A stretch of DNA of 64,000 bases, taken from positions 372,509 to 436,508 of the forward strand of contig MNCI01022074.1 of assembly GCA_015680685.1 (NCBI GenBank). Reading direction: 5' to 3'. The stretch's first letter is position 1; each line of letters begins with the position of its first letter. Of the stretch, positions 48,144-61,519 are shown in pieces. Origin of the DNA: Gnetum montanum (lineage: Eukaryota; Streptophyta; Gnetopsida; Gnetales; Gnetaceae). The position numbers and the translations under genes were made by a program. Under the pieces are notes generated by a model. The model ran no database searches. It was not told where the DNA came from and was given only the letters and a program-made list of their open reading frames with translations.

Positions 48144-48799
48144 CTTTGTTTCTTGAAATGTGCACTATCTAGGATTAGTGAATATTATTTATATCATTGG
48201 ATATACTCAAGGTCAACATCACTCTCACATGAAATATAACTACTAAGCACATTGATAATTTTATTTGCTTTGCAAAATATCTTCTTCTTCTCACAGGCAT
48301 GAAGATGTCAAACCACCAATCCCATAGCAGTGCAAGGTGATATATACTCATCTAGATGATTATGTACCAAACTTCACATTCATCCTACACTAGGACGAGT
48401 AGCTACAATGGCATGACATGGAGGGAAATATTATATTGTCCAATAATTGATTTGTTCCTAGGATGCTACTTCAAATCCTTAAAAAGGTAGGCATATTAGA
48501 TCTTCACAAGGAATACGTTGTGGACAATCATGATACTCGAGATTACCATCCAATTGAAACACAACTTAAGAGAGATCAACACTAGGAAAAAAACCATGAG
48601 TTTGCAAAGGGGAAAAATTTCACTAATCCCTTGTTTCTGCTAAACCAAGTTGACAATGTAGATCCTCCCCCTAAGGGTTGTCAATATGAAAATTCTCCAC
48701 CATCTATTATTGCTGAGAAGGGTGTGACCCTGAACCTATGACCCACTATTCATAAACTAGGTTCAGAAAAATGTGATAGTCAAGGTAGGGACTTAGGTA
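48144..48799 (+). other. Leader and possible start of gag, element E2
   Basis: Between primer site and recognisable gag. Short frames such as NPLFLLNQVDNVDPPPKG (about 48625-48680) suggest decayed coding sequence but cannot be placed in a family. Confidence 0.35.
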
Positions 48800-50998
48800 A
48801 ATATCACAATGGCAAGATATCTACGGATGCTAGTTGTAATGAACAAAGAGGTGGTGGTAGATACCATGGTGGTGGTGGTATTCTACCTTTCTCTTCATCC
48901 TTTTCATTTTATTCTAAACATTTCTCTTCATTTTTTGGTTCTCATAGAAGCCATTGTCAAAATAATCATGATGAAGTTGATCAATGAGACAATAGAGACC
49001 ATCAAGGCCATCAAGAATGCAAAAGTGATAGAAACCATCATCAATGTCATTGACACAATCATATGATGGACCTCTATTGATGACTCAAAGCATTCTTAAC
49101 ATTTTAGAGGTGTCAAAATTCCAACTAAGCATTGGAGAGATAGCTAGACCAAGCGCTTAGACATGAATAATATCCCACAATTTGAGTGGGGATACAATTC
49201 TAGTTCGTAGAATCATCTATAAGCTTTCCATGATGCCTATGTCTTACAGAACATTAAAAATTACTGGCAGAAACTCAAGCTTTTCCTTAGGACACTCATT
49301 AAGGAAGCTAAGGAATAGTACTAGTCCTTGGAACTGAAATCCATTTTTCGATGGAGTACCATGTTAGAGCTATTTGATAACAAATATCAGATGTACTCCA
49401 AAGTATCCAATCTAAGAAGGAAAATCCAAGGCTTGAAACAAGGAACACATGAACTGTTGGATGCTACCATGTGTAGATATTATTCACTATTACATTGATG
49501 CCCTAGCCATGGTTATTCTCAAAGAGAACAACATCGCCACATCATAGATGGGCTCAAAGTTGAAACTAGAAGAACTCTTGGGGTTTGTGCCCAAGGAATA
49601 CTATCTGAATTAAGAGCTCATTAGATCCAAAGGCTTATAGAGCAAGTAGCAAAATAAGAAGGTGAGTGGTAAAAAAGGACAAGTATAGAAGAGTATAATA
49701 GGAACCCTTCCATGAAGAAACTGGAGGTTTGATTTTGTGATGAGGAGGAGTCACCACTTGATGAAGTGGTGAATAGGAAAACCTTGCCCATCCAAAAATA
49801 TATTTATGATATTTCAAAAAAGGTTGATAAGTTATGGGACTCTTTCAATGAAAAATTACAAACTACTATGAATATTGTTGAAGAATCTAAGGAGAAAAAT
49901 AGTGATCATAATTGTAGGAGATGAAAAGAAGTTGAACATGCCTACTAGAAAGGTAAGGATAAAGCTACTGTTGTTGAAGAATTTGTGGAGACAAACTCTA
50001 AAGATGATACTAGTTGTGACATCTATCAATATGAACATCCATAGGGATGTTTCCCTATGGTATCACACTTACAAGAGTTTGGGGTGTACACATTGAATAC
50101 TCGACTAGCACATAGGCAAGCACCTAGATGATCACCTTATCATCAAGGCAATCCAAGGCAATTCCACTAGCAATAAGAAGTTTATTACCAAAGTGGAGCT
50201 CCATCACAACCATATGAATAATACCAACAATGGAACAAATCAAAATTGTGGGGAATGCCACTGCCAAAATAGCAGTATCCTTATAGGCAACCAAATCCAT
50301 GCAGGTACTATGTTTAGCAACTTGTCTCTCCAAGAAGTTTTACATGCCACACCTGATTTTAGCAACAATATTACGCTCTAGAATACCATCAAATACGTTC
50401 ACCATCTACTCAAGGAGAGAACCCATATTCATACCATCCTCCACATCTATTTGCACACATCCCTCTATCCTCAACCTAGTTACCTCTTGCTTTGTCCATG
50501 TAGGGGAAAATTCCTTCACAACTATAGAAATGAAATGCTACAATGACTATACATTCACAACTGGTTTTCTTGCCATGTGGTTTAGATAATTGATCCTAGA
50601 AATGAACCTTTTTCCAAATCAATAGTCCTTCTAAACCCTCACAACTTAATACAACTAGCTTCTCTACATCTATAACACACTCATCTTTTCCATCAAATAC
50701 CTTCAATTTTCCTTCAAACCAAATGCCACCTCAGATTTGCACTATAATGTTAACTCATGTTGTTACCAATTGAATTAAAGCTAGCAATCTTCCCATGAAA
50801 AGATCTAACCCATGAAGTCCTCTCATCTACCTAAAGATCATTGGACATGAGGCATGCAAGGATCTTCTTGATTCTGGTTTTGGTGTCAATCTCATCTCTC
50901 ATGACAAGTATAAGGCCTAGAACCTACAACCTCTCAAGAAGAGAAACATCCATTTAGAATTTGTAGCCCAATCAATTACTATTCATCAAGATTAGTAA
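48800..50998 (+). pseudogene. Decayed gag-protease of element E2
   Basis: A His-, Gly- and Ser-rich part (about 48830-49070; RGGGRYHGGGG) precedes a capsid-like core with MLELFDNKYQMYSKVSNLR, then KIQGLKQGTHELLDA and SLLH (about 49360-49490), and HIIDGLKVETRRTLGVCA (about 49538). A Gln-rich C-terminal part follows (49900-50310; PYHQGNPRQF and QSGAPSQPYE). At about 50820-50990 a protease start reads IIGHEACKDLLDSGFGVNL with an active-site D-S-G. RT and later domains are absent because copy C begins at 51042. The sequence differs from the Tat-type gag of copies A-C, so this is another Ty3/gypsy-like lineage; which one I cannot say. Stops are frequent. Confidence 0.6.
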
Positions 50999-51041
50999 AG
51001 GACATTATAACTAAAACACCACTAATTTCAGCCTAACACTT

Positions 51042-52717
51042 TGAAACAAAACAACTCAAGGCCTCTTGAGCTTTTGGGAGGCAAAAATTTGACTAACACA
51101 TGTAACTCACACTTGGCTTCTCAAGCTAGCTTGCCCTAAGTGGGAGAAACAACAATGACTTCAAGATCAAGTCAAAGATGGTCCAAATCTAAGAATGCAA
51201 GTCATCCTCAAGGGTCACTATTATCCACTTCAAGTTTCAGCATTTGGGAATTCAAATTTCAGGCCAAACTACACAAATTTTGCCACTCAGACTGTGGTCA
51301 CGCTGAGGTCATGCTGACAATGTGAGTACAGTGTGACCAACTTTGAGACCCTCAAAACCAAGCTGAAATGGTTTGACTTCAAGGGTGCAAGTCATCCACA
51401 AGGTTCATTATTGACAACTTCAAGTCCCAGCCTCTAGAATTCCAGATTTTGTTCAAAATTTCTAGTTTTTGTAGCTCACACTGGTAGTTTGAGTCCAACG
51501 TGAGCTACCATAAGTGTTTAAAACAAGGCACATCCAAGCTCAATTTTTAACTTGCAGATCATTCTCAAGGTCCACCACAGTCAAAAAATTTCTTTACTCA
51601 AGAAACAAGCTTCAAAGGTAAAAAATTGGTGTGAAATATGTCATTTTCATCAGGTCACGCTGAGGTCACGCTAGTAGCGTAAGTGCAGCATGAGTAAAAC
51701 ATGAGTACTGATCATGCCCAATTAAAAAGCACATCAAACACACGCTGAGGACACACCAAGATAAAATCAACTTACATTAGAAGCTCTGGCGAAATAGAGA
51801 TGCCTCAAATAGCCACAAAACCACTTAAGTCAACATCTTATAGTAGTCAATTCGGGGACCAAGAAGTTTCAAGTGAGCCACCGTGAATCTCTCTTGTTGT
51901 ACATTATCATTTTCATTGTAAATTTTCATCATTTGTGAGCTAGTCAAGATCTTATGCTCCAAATTGTATCTAGTTCCATGGGCATAAGGTAGCTTGCGTA
52001 AGCCAATACACGTTGTAAGATACAGTACATCTGGTCAAAAATGTAGTCTGCCTATGCACGTCCAATTCGCACGCAGTTGTCCATCTAAAACCTATCACAT
52101 GATTTATTTTCCTCTCATTTCTCAACCATTGATCCATCTATGAGTTCCATGCCCAAATCTAGCCAAACCTTATAAATACTCCATCCATTCACATAAACGG
52201 GGTTGGCAATTTTGAAGGTTGGTGGCTTAGGAAACATTGACTAGCAACTTTTGGATGCTCGGGCACACCTGATTCCTAGCATCCAAGCACCTCCAAGCAT
52301 ATCACCCCAGGGCTTAGTGCTTGAATTTCCATCCACACACGCAGATACACTTTGACCAATGCACATTCATTCTAACTAATACAATACAGTTCATTTTTTC
52401 CTTCCATTATATCATTTACTCTATTTTAAATTTAGTTCACGTATTATTTACAATATAGTTTTTTACATGCTCTGTTTGCATTTTTTGCATCACTGTTTAC
52501 ATTTCATACATCAGTTATGATAACCCCAATGCAAGCTATAGCTCACGGTCAGGGAAGTCCTTGGTTGATTTGAGTGCAGACCATCCAAGGCACTCTACCT
52601 TCATTTTCCTTTCCAACTTGCCCTCATGCAAAGGCAAGGTTAGCTGTACCTATCTAGTGATCTTTCGATGTTTGTTTTTTCCCTTCCAGCCTTACACCGA
52701 TGATTTCAGTTAGTACA
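51042..52717 (+). mobile_element. 5' LTR of copy C
   Basis: Begins TGAAACAAAACAAC and ends ...TTTCAGTTAGTACA, before a primer site. TATA box TATAAATA at 52171-52178. The 3' end and primer site are firm; the start is a best guess from TGAAACA and the total length (1676 bp, against 1643 for F and 1327 for B). The U5 end matches copy B in position and sequence type. Confidence 0.65.
51150..51620 (+). repeat. Tandem repeats of about 190 bp in the U3 of LTR C
   Basis: GACTTCAAG..TGCAAGTCATCC.CAAGG.TCA.TATT..C..CTTCAAGT.TCAG occurs near 51155 and 51371, with a weaker third unit near 51545. Each unit contains a phrase like GTCACGCTGAGGTCACGCT or CAACGTGAGCTACC. Further GTCACGCTGAGGTCACGCTAG lies at 51653-51675. 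Confidence 0.7.
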
Positions 52718-52723
52718 ATAAAT

Positions 52724-52740
52724 TGGTGCTAGAAGGAGGG
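52724..52740 (+). promoter_or_regulatory. Primer binding site of copy C
   Basis: TGGTGCTAGAAGGAGGG six bases after the LTR end, like the site of copy B. Confidence 0.65.
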
Positions 52741-53138
52741 TTGAACTCGTTTATCGTCTATCAAAACATTGATCACACTACCTGTTCGAACGCTATGCAA
52801 AACAAGTACTAAAACTAAAGCCCAGGTTGTCAAGCTAGCTTATATACACCCATCTTGACTTAGTCACGTTAACCTTAGTTACTCACGCCAACTTGTCAAG
52901 CCAGCTTGCTCATGCTATCGGCTTGCTCACACTGTCAGCTTGCTCATGCTATCAACTAGTTTGCATACACTAGTTTACACACGCCCAACTTACTCACACC
53001 AACTAGACCACTTAGCTTATGTACGATTAGCTCATCCAATGCAGTTTATTCATGCTCACTATGGAATCTTTCTAGATCAATACAGTGACACTGTTGATCT
53101 CTAACTTTGGGGTTGAGACCTCAAACCTTGTGACTACG

Positions 53139-55380
53139 ATGGAACCCATAACTATTATTGAATAGATGAACCCTCAAGGCCCAATTCACCAGTCACTTAG
53201 GCTACAAGGCAAAGACCCTACTTATGCAATTCTCACACTAGAACAATATAACTTCATCTGTGTGAAGATTCAAGCCAACCTGCCTATCGATTATGTAGAG
53301 AAAGAAGCAAAGCAAAGCTATGAGCTCATTTACAAAGGAGGTTATGAGTTCACTCCCTCAGCATTTGATATAATCCCCCTTTCCAAACACCATCATCAAC
53401 TCATCTCTCACCTTCTCATGGTAAGGAGTCAAGCTTTACAACCACCTCTAATAGAGCCTCAGAGTGGAGATGAGGAAGATGACTTTGCAGCCCAATCTGA
53501 GCATGGGGATTCGTACCATACCGTCAGCCCTCACGCCCATACAAACTCATTATTCCAACCTTTCCTAGAAGAGACCATACTTCCTCCATTATTTGTAAAT
53601 ACTCAAGCACCAATTTCTTTACAGGAAGTACCCGCTTCTATTCCCACCTTCTCTAGGCCCAACATTCAATATGATACGTCCATCTCCATCATACCTCCGT
53701 AAGTACAGTCCCAACAACCCCCTCCTCAAACTAATGCAAGATCAATTTCTAATCTCAAGTAATTGGGATTCCATTAGTTATACCAGCTTCCACGTCCACC
53801 CATTACATACCACAAGTGCAAATCCATGGAGCACCTCTAATCACTTTAGCCCAACACATTTAGGGTGTCACCTCACAACCCATGGTTGGGTAGTTGGTTT
53901 CACTAGCTATTCAGCAACACCAACCAACTCATTACAGCATACCACACCCTACAATTCCATCTTTGAATGTTGCTCCATCACAACAACTGAAAATCCAACA
54001 ACCTCCCTTTCCACAAACAATCCAATAATCGAATTACTATCAATCACAATCCACTCAACCTGCTAGTCTACCTACCACCCAAGAGTAAGCATACACAAAA
54101 AAATTGATGCACTCATTAACTGAGGAGTTAAAGTGCCTTAAAACTACAAACACTAAGGAAGTCAAGGTGCTAGACTTCTACCAAGATGACCCAATCCACC
54201 CTTCAGTTCCACCATTAACCTTACCAAAGGGAATCTCATTACCTCAACTAACCAAGTACAATGGAGAGGGATATCCAAATGCCAATCTGGTAACATTTCA
54301 CCTAGAGTGTCTATTGCTTCAAGCCTAGCCTCATGTAATTATATGTGTGTTTGCTATGTCCCTAACAAGAAGAGCCTTAGATTGGTACTGAGCTTTATCC
54401 CATAACTTCATATCCTCTCTGGAGGATTTGTTACATCAGTTCGTTACCTGCTTTAAATATAATTTAAATCCTAAAGCCACACTGAATAGCTTGATTCAGA
54501 TTAAACAGGCACCATTAGAGCTAGTACAAAAATTTATCCAGAGGTGGAGTGCAACCCTAAATCAACTTCAGAAACCCATACCTGAGACATACCTGCTTAC
54601 CATTCTTAAGGCTATCATGAATGACTTCATTAAATCAAAACTTTATTATCTGAGTGCCTACACTTTGAATCAAGCATTCGCACAAATTAAGAACATAGAA
54701 GAGGCATTGTAAACAAGCAAAGACCCAACTTACTTAGCCTTTAGGAGCCAACATACGAAGAAGGATAAGGATAAATCCAAAATGACGGTAGCAGTGGTGG
54801 CAGAAATAGCCCAACCTAATAATCCAAGATAGAAAGGAAAACAATCCACTGCTCCAACTGGCTATGAAAGAAACACACCTACACCTACACTTGAATCTTC
54901 CTTGAAAAAAACCACAAACATGGATCCCACTCATACATTTGAACGAAAAGATCCCACTCAATATACACCCGTTCCTATGAAGCCTTCACAATTGTTAGAT
55001 CAACTTCTAAAGACCAAGCTAATCCAACACAAAAAAATGTCCCCCGCAATGTCCCAAAAACATGATCAATTCTGTGAGTTGGCTAAGAACCCAGCTTTAG
55101 CAATAGCTAATGAGCCCCCTATTCCAAGAGGCTTTAGGTTGGACAGGTTTTGCAAATATCACCAATGGTGTGGGAATGGAACTGACTACTGCTTTACTTT
55201 TAAAAAAAAAGATATACAATGCATGATTGATAGGGGTGAAATAGTATTTGATGAGGCAAACCCAGTAAAACTCCAAAACCAACCCATGTGAGTCTACAAG
55301 GATCCTCTCAATACTAAAGACTCACCATATGTGATTAACACTATCCATGTGGAAAATGGGAAAGACACCCCATGAAAACC
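53139..55380 (+). pseudogene. gag of copy C
   Basis: The N-terminal domain is open for 178 codons from ATG 53166 (EQYNFICVKIQANLPIDYV, then YELIYKGGYEFTPS) and matches copy B. A proline-, serine- and threonine-rich linker follows. The capsid core at 54220-54712 has ISLPQLTKYNGEGYPNANL, FAMSLTRRALDWY and QFVTCFKYNLNPKATLN, open for 94 codons from 54428. A lysine-rich part comes next, then the zinc finger at about 55140-55200, FCKYHQWCGNGTDYC, in which the second His is Asn. This is the best-preserved gag of the three. A few stops (TAA 53701, TAG near 54327) and frameshifts break it. Confidence 0.85.
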
Positions 55381-56800
55381 TTTTGTAATCCACAGGCCTT
55401 CTAAAACTACTCCTACTTCATCATATGCACATTTCCTACACCACAAAAACCATTCATCATTCGCGTACCTCCTTCTATCGCAACAACAACCACACCATTA
55501 GAAAATCAACCCACTCCCTTTGTGATTCAACTGCTAAAACACCCTAACATGCAACCCCCTACCATTTCCCCATGACCCTTATGAGAGCACCTTGTTGATA
55601 GGCTCACAAGAGAGTGCCCAGAAAAGGAACATCATGAGTACAAATTAGGACCATCGAAGCCCATACCTCTAAATGTTGTTCCTATGGTTCCATGCACCAG
55701 TGAACCTAGCACAAGTCATCAAGAAAAGAATATTGACACTCATAGGATCCCAAACTCAACAACCCCATTTACTAATACAAAAATCACTCCACGAGAGATA
55801 TGAATGCTGGGTCAAATGGACCAAGTCTCCATAGACAAGAGTGCCCAAAATGGTAAGGATCTAGTGAGTGCATTGACCCAAGTCATGCAGGCTTTGAAAC
55901 AAAAGAATACTTCCTTAAGCCTGTATGATCTAGTAATGACTTCACAGGTACATTGAGAAGCTCTCGTGTGTATGTTGACTTCGATTCTTGTTAGTGAGGA
56001 CCTTCTCATAGATGAGCTATTCATTTATGCAATACTGTCCCCACAACCTCAAGAATCAAGGCCCACATCCCTGGAATTTTGTGCTAGTGACATTAAGAAA
56101 GATGATAAAATGGGAGAGATTACTACAGTCCCCATGTTCATAACAATACAAGTTAACCATTTCAAGATACGTAGGGTGCATGTCAATGATGGTGCAACAA
56201 CGAATGTACTACCCTTTCCTATCATCAAAAAGCTGGGACTTATGGAGCAAATATGGCCCATGAAAACATCTTTTTTAAAATTCTTTCAGTGGTTCTCATG
56301 TCATGGTAAAAGGCATGGTTACCTTTGATTTCATAGCAAGGGACCAATTCCCCACATCGGTCGAATTCGTAGTGGTTGATGAAATGTCGAGATTCAATCT
56401 GATTCTAGGATGTCCTTGACTACCTCAACTTAGAGCTGTATCCTCACTGATCCATCAAGAGATCCACCTACCTTATGATGGCAGTGAAATCATTGGGATA
56501 CGACAACATCATTCACTTCCTCGCACTCAGGAATGGATCAAGGATCAGAAGTTAAGTTCTCTAAGCCTAAACAGGAAACCATGAACATACTTCAAGATAT
56601 GAACTAGCCTCTAATTCATGATCCTACTAAAACTAAGGATGCACCAGACAACATAGACATAGGAGCCATTCCCACTGATGTCTCTTGGTAAGAATTACCC
56701 TTTGACATCACCAGTGAAAGGGAAGGTGAGTACAAGATCATACCTACATGCCCTACCTCTCACATCAAAATACGAAGGATTAAAAAGCAACTCAATAATT
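55381..56800 (+). pseudogene. Linker and aspartic protease of copy C
   Basis: The linker is proline-rich with SLYDLVMTSQVH (about 55918-55955). The protease core has VHVNDGATTNVLPFPIIKK at about 56178-56235, with the D-G-A active-site triplet kept. A frameshift near 56285 follows, then VKGMVTFDFIARDQFP, DEMSRFNLILGCP and EIHLPYDGSEI. The end reads YKIIPTCPTSHIKIRRIKK (about 56732-56788), parallel to the basic tail of copies A and B. The frameshift would prevent a working protease. Confidence 0.8.
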
Positions 56801-56824
56801 AGGGCCTCTCTCACCCCACCATCA

Positions 56825-57065
56825 TTTGGAAAGACGTTAAACTACCAATCATCTAGAACGACATTAAACTGCAGCAAACTTCTGCAATGACATTAAACTA
56901 GCCACGATCAGAAATGGTTGATTTAGTTTAAAGCCTCCTAAAACTGTTATTGCTTTCGTCCCGCTATGGCCTAAAACTGGTGATCCTTCTTTCTTTAACA
57001 TAGATGTGACAAGCCATCATGACTTTAAATTGATGTATACGGCCCGAATGGCCTTAAACTAGAGC
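56825..57065. repeat. Left cluster of GGCCTTAAACTAGC repeats, copy C
   Basis: Six to seven degenerate copies: AAGACGTTAAACTACC (about 56831), AACGACATTAAACTGC (about 56858), AATGACATTAAACTAGCC (about 56887), TATGGCCTAAAACTGG (about 56964), AATGGCCTTAAACTAG (about 57049). Same position as in copies A and B. Confidence 0.8.
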
Positions 57066-57437
57066 TCAACATGTACAAATTCACAAACTCTTGCTACGTT
57101 ATGTTAAATTTAAATTTACAAGTTACAAGTTACAATTTTGATTCATGCCTTCTCATTACTTTCCTTTTTTACAAATATTTGATTTATGTTTTGTTCCCTC
57201 ATTTTACATTTAGCTACACGCATATGTTCACGATAATACTTGAGAAAACAAGAAAAATAACAAAGAAAATAAAAAGAGAAAACATATAAAAAAAATATTG
57301 AACATCAATATGGTAATAGAATTCCAACACATTATGCCATGATTAGATCCATATCATTACATCTTTCCATCATATATTTCCATTAAAAATCCAAAAATCC
57401 AAAACATTTAATAGCTAAAGCTAGATTAAAAGTAAGC
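57066..57437. other. A+T-rich 3' flank of the antisense gene, copy C
   Basis: No gene seen. Lies between the short-repeat cluster and the antisense stop codon, so it corresponds to the 3' UTR or flank of the antisense gene. Confidence 0.35.
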
Positions 57438-59187
57438 TCATGCATTAGTACTAGGAGGGGGCTGGTCTCCAAAATCCTCCTCATCATTTGTTCTCACTCC
57501 ACTAAGGCTAACTCCATCATTAACATGTCCCTATAATAGAACAAAAAAAAATAGGTAAGAGTAATAAAGCAAATCATGAGTACAAAACCATGAAAAATAG
57601 TAACACTAACTATAAAAACAATAAAACCATACAAAAGTAAGTACCATAATAAAACACTCACAAGCGAGGAGGGCCTTAGGCTAGCCTCCAAATGCCATAG
57701 AATCGTCCTCAGGAACATTTGTCCAATCCTGCTCTAGGCCAAGATTAATACCAGCCAAAGTTTTACCCTTGTCCACCGAGGTCCAGGTACGGCACTCAAG
57801 AGAGAACATGCCTATCGAAGCCTCCCTAGAAGTGGTGGTAATGGTTCTCTCATGAGATCCCTCCACCTCGGTGCACTCAAAAAACCTATCGTAAGCAGGA
57901 TGCAAGCCTATCCCATCAATGAACATTTCCATCTAACGATGTTCAACTGACTCCTCCTTTAACTATTTCTTGTACTGATGCTTGTGATCCTTTTGGTCTT
58001 GACCCCACTTTCATACTTTAGTAGCAAAGGATTTCCAATTGTGACATTTCCTATTCAGCAAATCCATCTATGCCCTCTGTTTGGCTAAATCCCGTGTCTC
58101 CTACACTTTGCTATTCAAAACTGTCTAGTAACGTTCATAGGTGATCTCAGATGTGTGCAATGTACTATCACCAGATAGGCTAGCTATAGCAAAATCATAA
58201 TAAGATTGGAGATCCCTCGTCTCTTCTCTCTCCTTCACCAATGTTTCCTTCAATGAGTGCATCTCATCCCATAGATACTCAACTGAACACCTACAAGTCC
58301 AAAGTGACTTAGCGTTCTGTACAACGTAACCGAAAACTGCATCGTAAACCTCTCTAGGGACTTGCTCAATATTCCTTGGCAATTCACAGAGGGCATCAAT
58401 GTGAGTAGCCTTAGAAGGATCCCACTGAAGCCTGGTGCTTGCAAGTATAGGTACCGTGCACATGAATCAGCTATAATCAACAACGAACACAAAGAAACAT
58501 AATAAACCCATATACTTAGCATAATACGTAACATACACACACCTAGTTTTGGATGAGCTTGTTGTAGGTGAGTGACCACATCATTAACAATGCCTGTGAC
58601 AAAGTCCATTTTACTAGTAATCTCAAGCCATGGCATTAACTAATCGGTGGAGGTGGGACAAGCATGGGAGGTCACCTCAATCAGGGCTTCTGACCCTGAC
58701 ACTTCTTCCCGGAATGTATGCACCTCAAAAACCTCCGCATCTACCTCTAGTGTTAGGAATAATCAAGATAATAAAAGAACACATAAAAGTTAAAGGGTAC
58801 AAAAATATGGATTGAGCTAAAAGGAACATACCAAAAGCCCTTTGCTGGTTAGCTTAGATGGATCACCAAGTTGCAAAGATCCATCGAAGACACCTCTCTC
58901 ATCACTTGAATGCCTAAGTGCATCCAAAGCCTCAGCAAGCTTTGCCCCCATGATGCTTGTTACATCTTCCTCTTGAAGGATAGGAGGTTCCTTGATTGCT
59001 TCTTCCCCCTCTTTTCCTTCTTCCTCTAGCCCTATGATGACCACTTCTGGTTCAACCATTGGGGCCAAGACGTCTCTCTCCCTCTTAGTACTTTCCTCTG
59101 ATAACACCAGAATCCTAGTGTTAGTATGACATAGTATATACGTATGTTTAATAAACATATAAACCAAAACACAATAAAAAATATAAA

Positions 59188-59275
59188 TAGATAACAATAA
59201 AATANTAAGAGTGAAGAGGATCCACTTCGTATTGCTAGTGGAGGGTAAGTATTTTATTTTATTGTTATCTANATG
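59188..59275. other. Inverted A+T-rich arms between two undetermined bases
   Basis: AGATAACAATAAAATA (about 59189-59204) is mirrored by TATTTTATTTTATTGTTATCT (about 59250-59270); each is followed by an N (59205 and 59272). The enclosed 45 bp match nothing nearby. It lies in the intron between antisense exons 4 and 5. Probably a local assembly fault or a palindromic sequencing artefact. Confidence 0.55.
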
Positions 59276-61519
59276 GTCTCACCTCTGGGGTAGGCTCCCT
59301 TGGGAATTCATTTCTTTTCACTTTTGCGTTGGATCTCCCAACGGTCTCACAAATCAAACATTCAGCCACTTTAATAGACGTGTGTAGTATAGGTGGTTCC
59401 AATCCCAAGCTATCACGAAAATGATGGGAATGACTAGCTGCACCCCCAATAGTAACAGACACTAATTCTTTAATGCCTTCGGGTGGGTCCTGAGATCTAG
59501 TGGTGTTAAACAAATGGTGAATCCAAGGATGAGATAGTTGTGAACAGTCCCTCAAAATATAATGGTTATCACCATAAACTACTAGGAACTTAGCAAACCT
59601 ATGTAGGTACCTTACAAAGAAGGCAAAGGTGAAATGGGATTTGGCATTGATGTTTGAGCGTAATCTAATAATCTCTCCACGAAATCCAGATCTAAGAAAT
59701 TATGCCCAATTATAATGCATGCCCATATCTAGGATTGCACATATGATATGTGTAGACTCAATCCCAAGGTTTCTTCCTTAAGAAAGAGATTTAGGAAATG
59801 CCCGTGCCCAAAATAAAGGGTATAAGAAGTTCACCTCCATTGATCAAGTATCATCTTGCATGGCAAAACGTTTGGGACCCTGAGACACACCTAATGAATC
59901 TTTAAGTTCCTTTATGATTTGGCTTTCTTTAGTCTCTTTATCTACTACAACTCTGGTGCCATCCATAGGCATGCCAAAGAGATCAGAAAGGAACTCAATA
60001 GTCAGATGGAAAGACACCTTGACTTCTCAAACCCGCGTAGTGAAATGAGAAGTATTGTTGCTAAAAGAATCAACAATGGTGACCATTTCAGTAGTTGGAA
60101 TATTAGGAGTTAGAGAAGTGACTAAGTCCATCAAACCCGCACGGCTAAGGCAGCTGATGATTAACTCAGAAGCCTTCATTTACAACCATTGTTATGACTG
60201 TTCTATCTCTCCATACTTCATGAAAAGAGTGGCCTCAGTGCACCCTAATACGATAGTAACTTCATCAAAAGAGACGACCGCTACAGGAAAAACATAGAGA
60301 AAAAGATTAAAAATATAGTACATGATGATGCAACAAAGAGAAAATGGAGTCTAGGATGTGATCATTTACCATCAATAAATGGCGTAGGCAGATTAGGCAT
60401 AGGATCAATTATTTGAGGAAAAATTGGCCCGTTGGAGGACCAATCCTCATGCAACCAACCACAAACTTGACAGCATTCAAAAGCCCTTGAGAATTGCCTA
60501 TGGTAGTCAACAATAGCACCTCTTTTCTGGTCCAATACCATAGCACAAAGAGTGAGGCCCAACATGAATGCTTTCAACGCTATGTGTGCTAAGGCAAGCC
60601 CACCGTCGTCATCATGCATCCCATTCTCATCGAAAGGAGGCCTGCATAAAAGAAGAATATTTATGCATAGACAACAATATAATTTTAGAAGAATCAAAAA
60701 TCAAGTAGAGAACAAAGAGCATACTTGTCCACTCTATACACTGTCCCAGGTGGGTTCTGGAATAGAGTATGCACATGGAAGGCTAGAAAAAGTGTGTTGT
60801 TGCTATCATAATGGCTACAAGTAGGTAGTTCCCATACACGAGTCAAGGGACAAGTAGATCTAGGACCCTTGGGAGGGCCTCCCTTAGCTGTAAAAAGTCC
60901 CTCATCTATGTTAGTAATGAAGGCAAGCATGTCTAGTGTAAATCCAGACAACATAGTTTCAATGATATCACAAGCTAACTACTCACTTAAATGAGACCAT
61001 ATAACTATGCTAAAATTTTGCAAAACAAATGAAAAAAATGAACCAACACCAGGACAGAACCATATGACATGAGGCCCAATGTGCATGTCATAAGGAGGTA
61101 TGTCTGGTCCAAAGGGGTCAAACCAAGCAAGTATACCAACAAGATCGACCGCAACGAGGGAAGATTTAAGTCCCCTACATACAGCCAAAACCTTAGGTAA
61201 GTAAAAGCTAAGTGCTCAAAATAATATGTAACTAGATAAACCAAACACATAAATAATATTTAAATACATAGTTGAACCCCATGAGACAAGGACACCAATA
61301 TTTATTTGGTGTATTTAATGCTCACTGAGGTACATTGAAATTGTCTATACAGTAGTTTATCGCAAGCAACATAAAATAAACATGTAGGTGTAAAACCATG
61401 AACATTCATAGATTCATAAAAATGTATTTAAATCTGTCCAAACAAGAAAACAATAAACAGCATAGACCTAAACACCAGTAGCCAACATTTCAACAAAAAA
61501 TTTTCATCTTCATGTTTCA

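Noticed and set aside
48809-49066. Open frame with hydrophobic and Ile-rich stretches
   Set aside because: Another frame of the same DNA gives the His- and Gly-rich part of the E2 gag and joins to downstream gag blocks, so this is a shadow.
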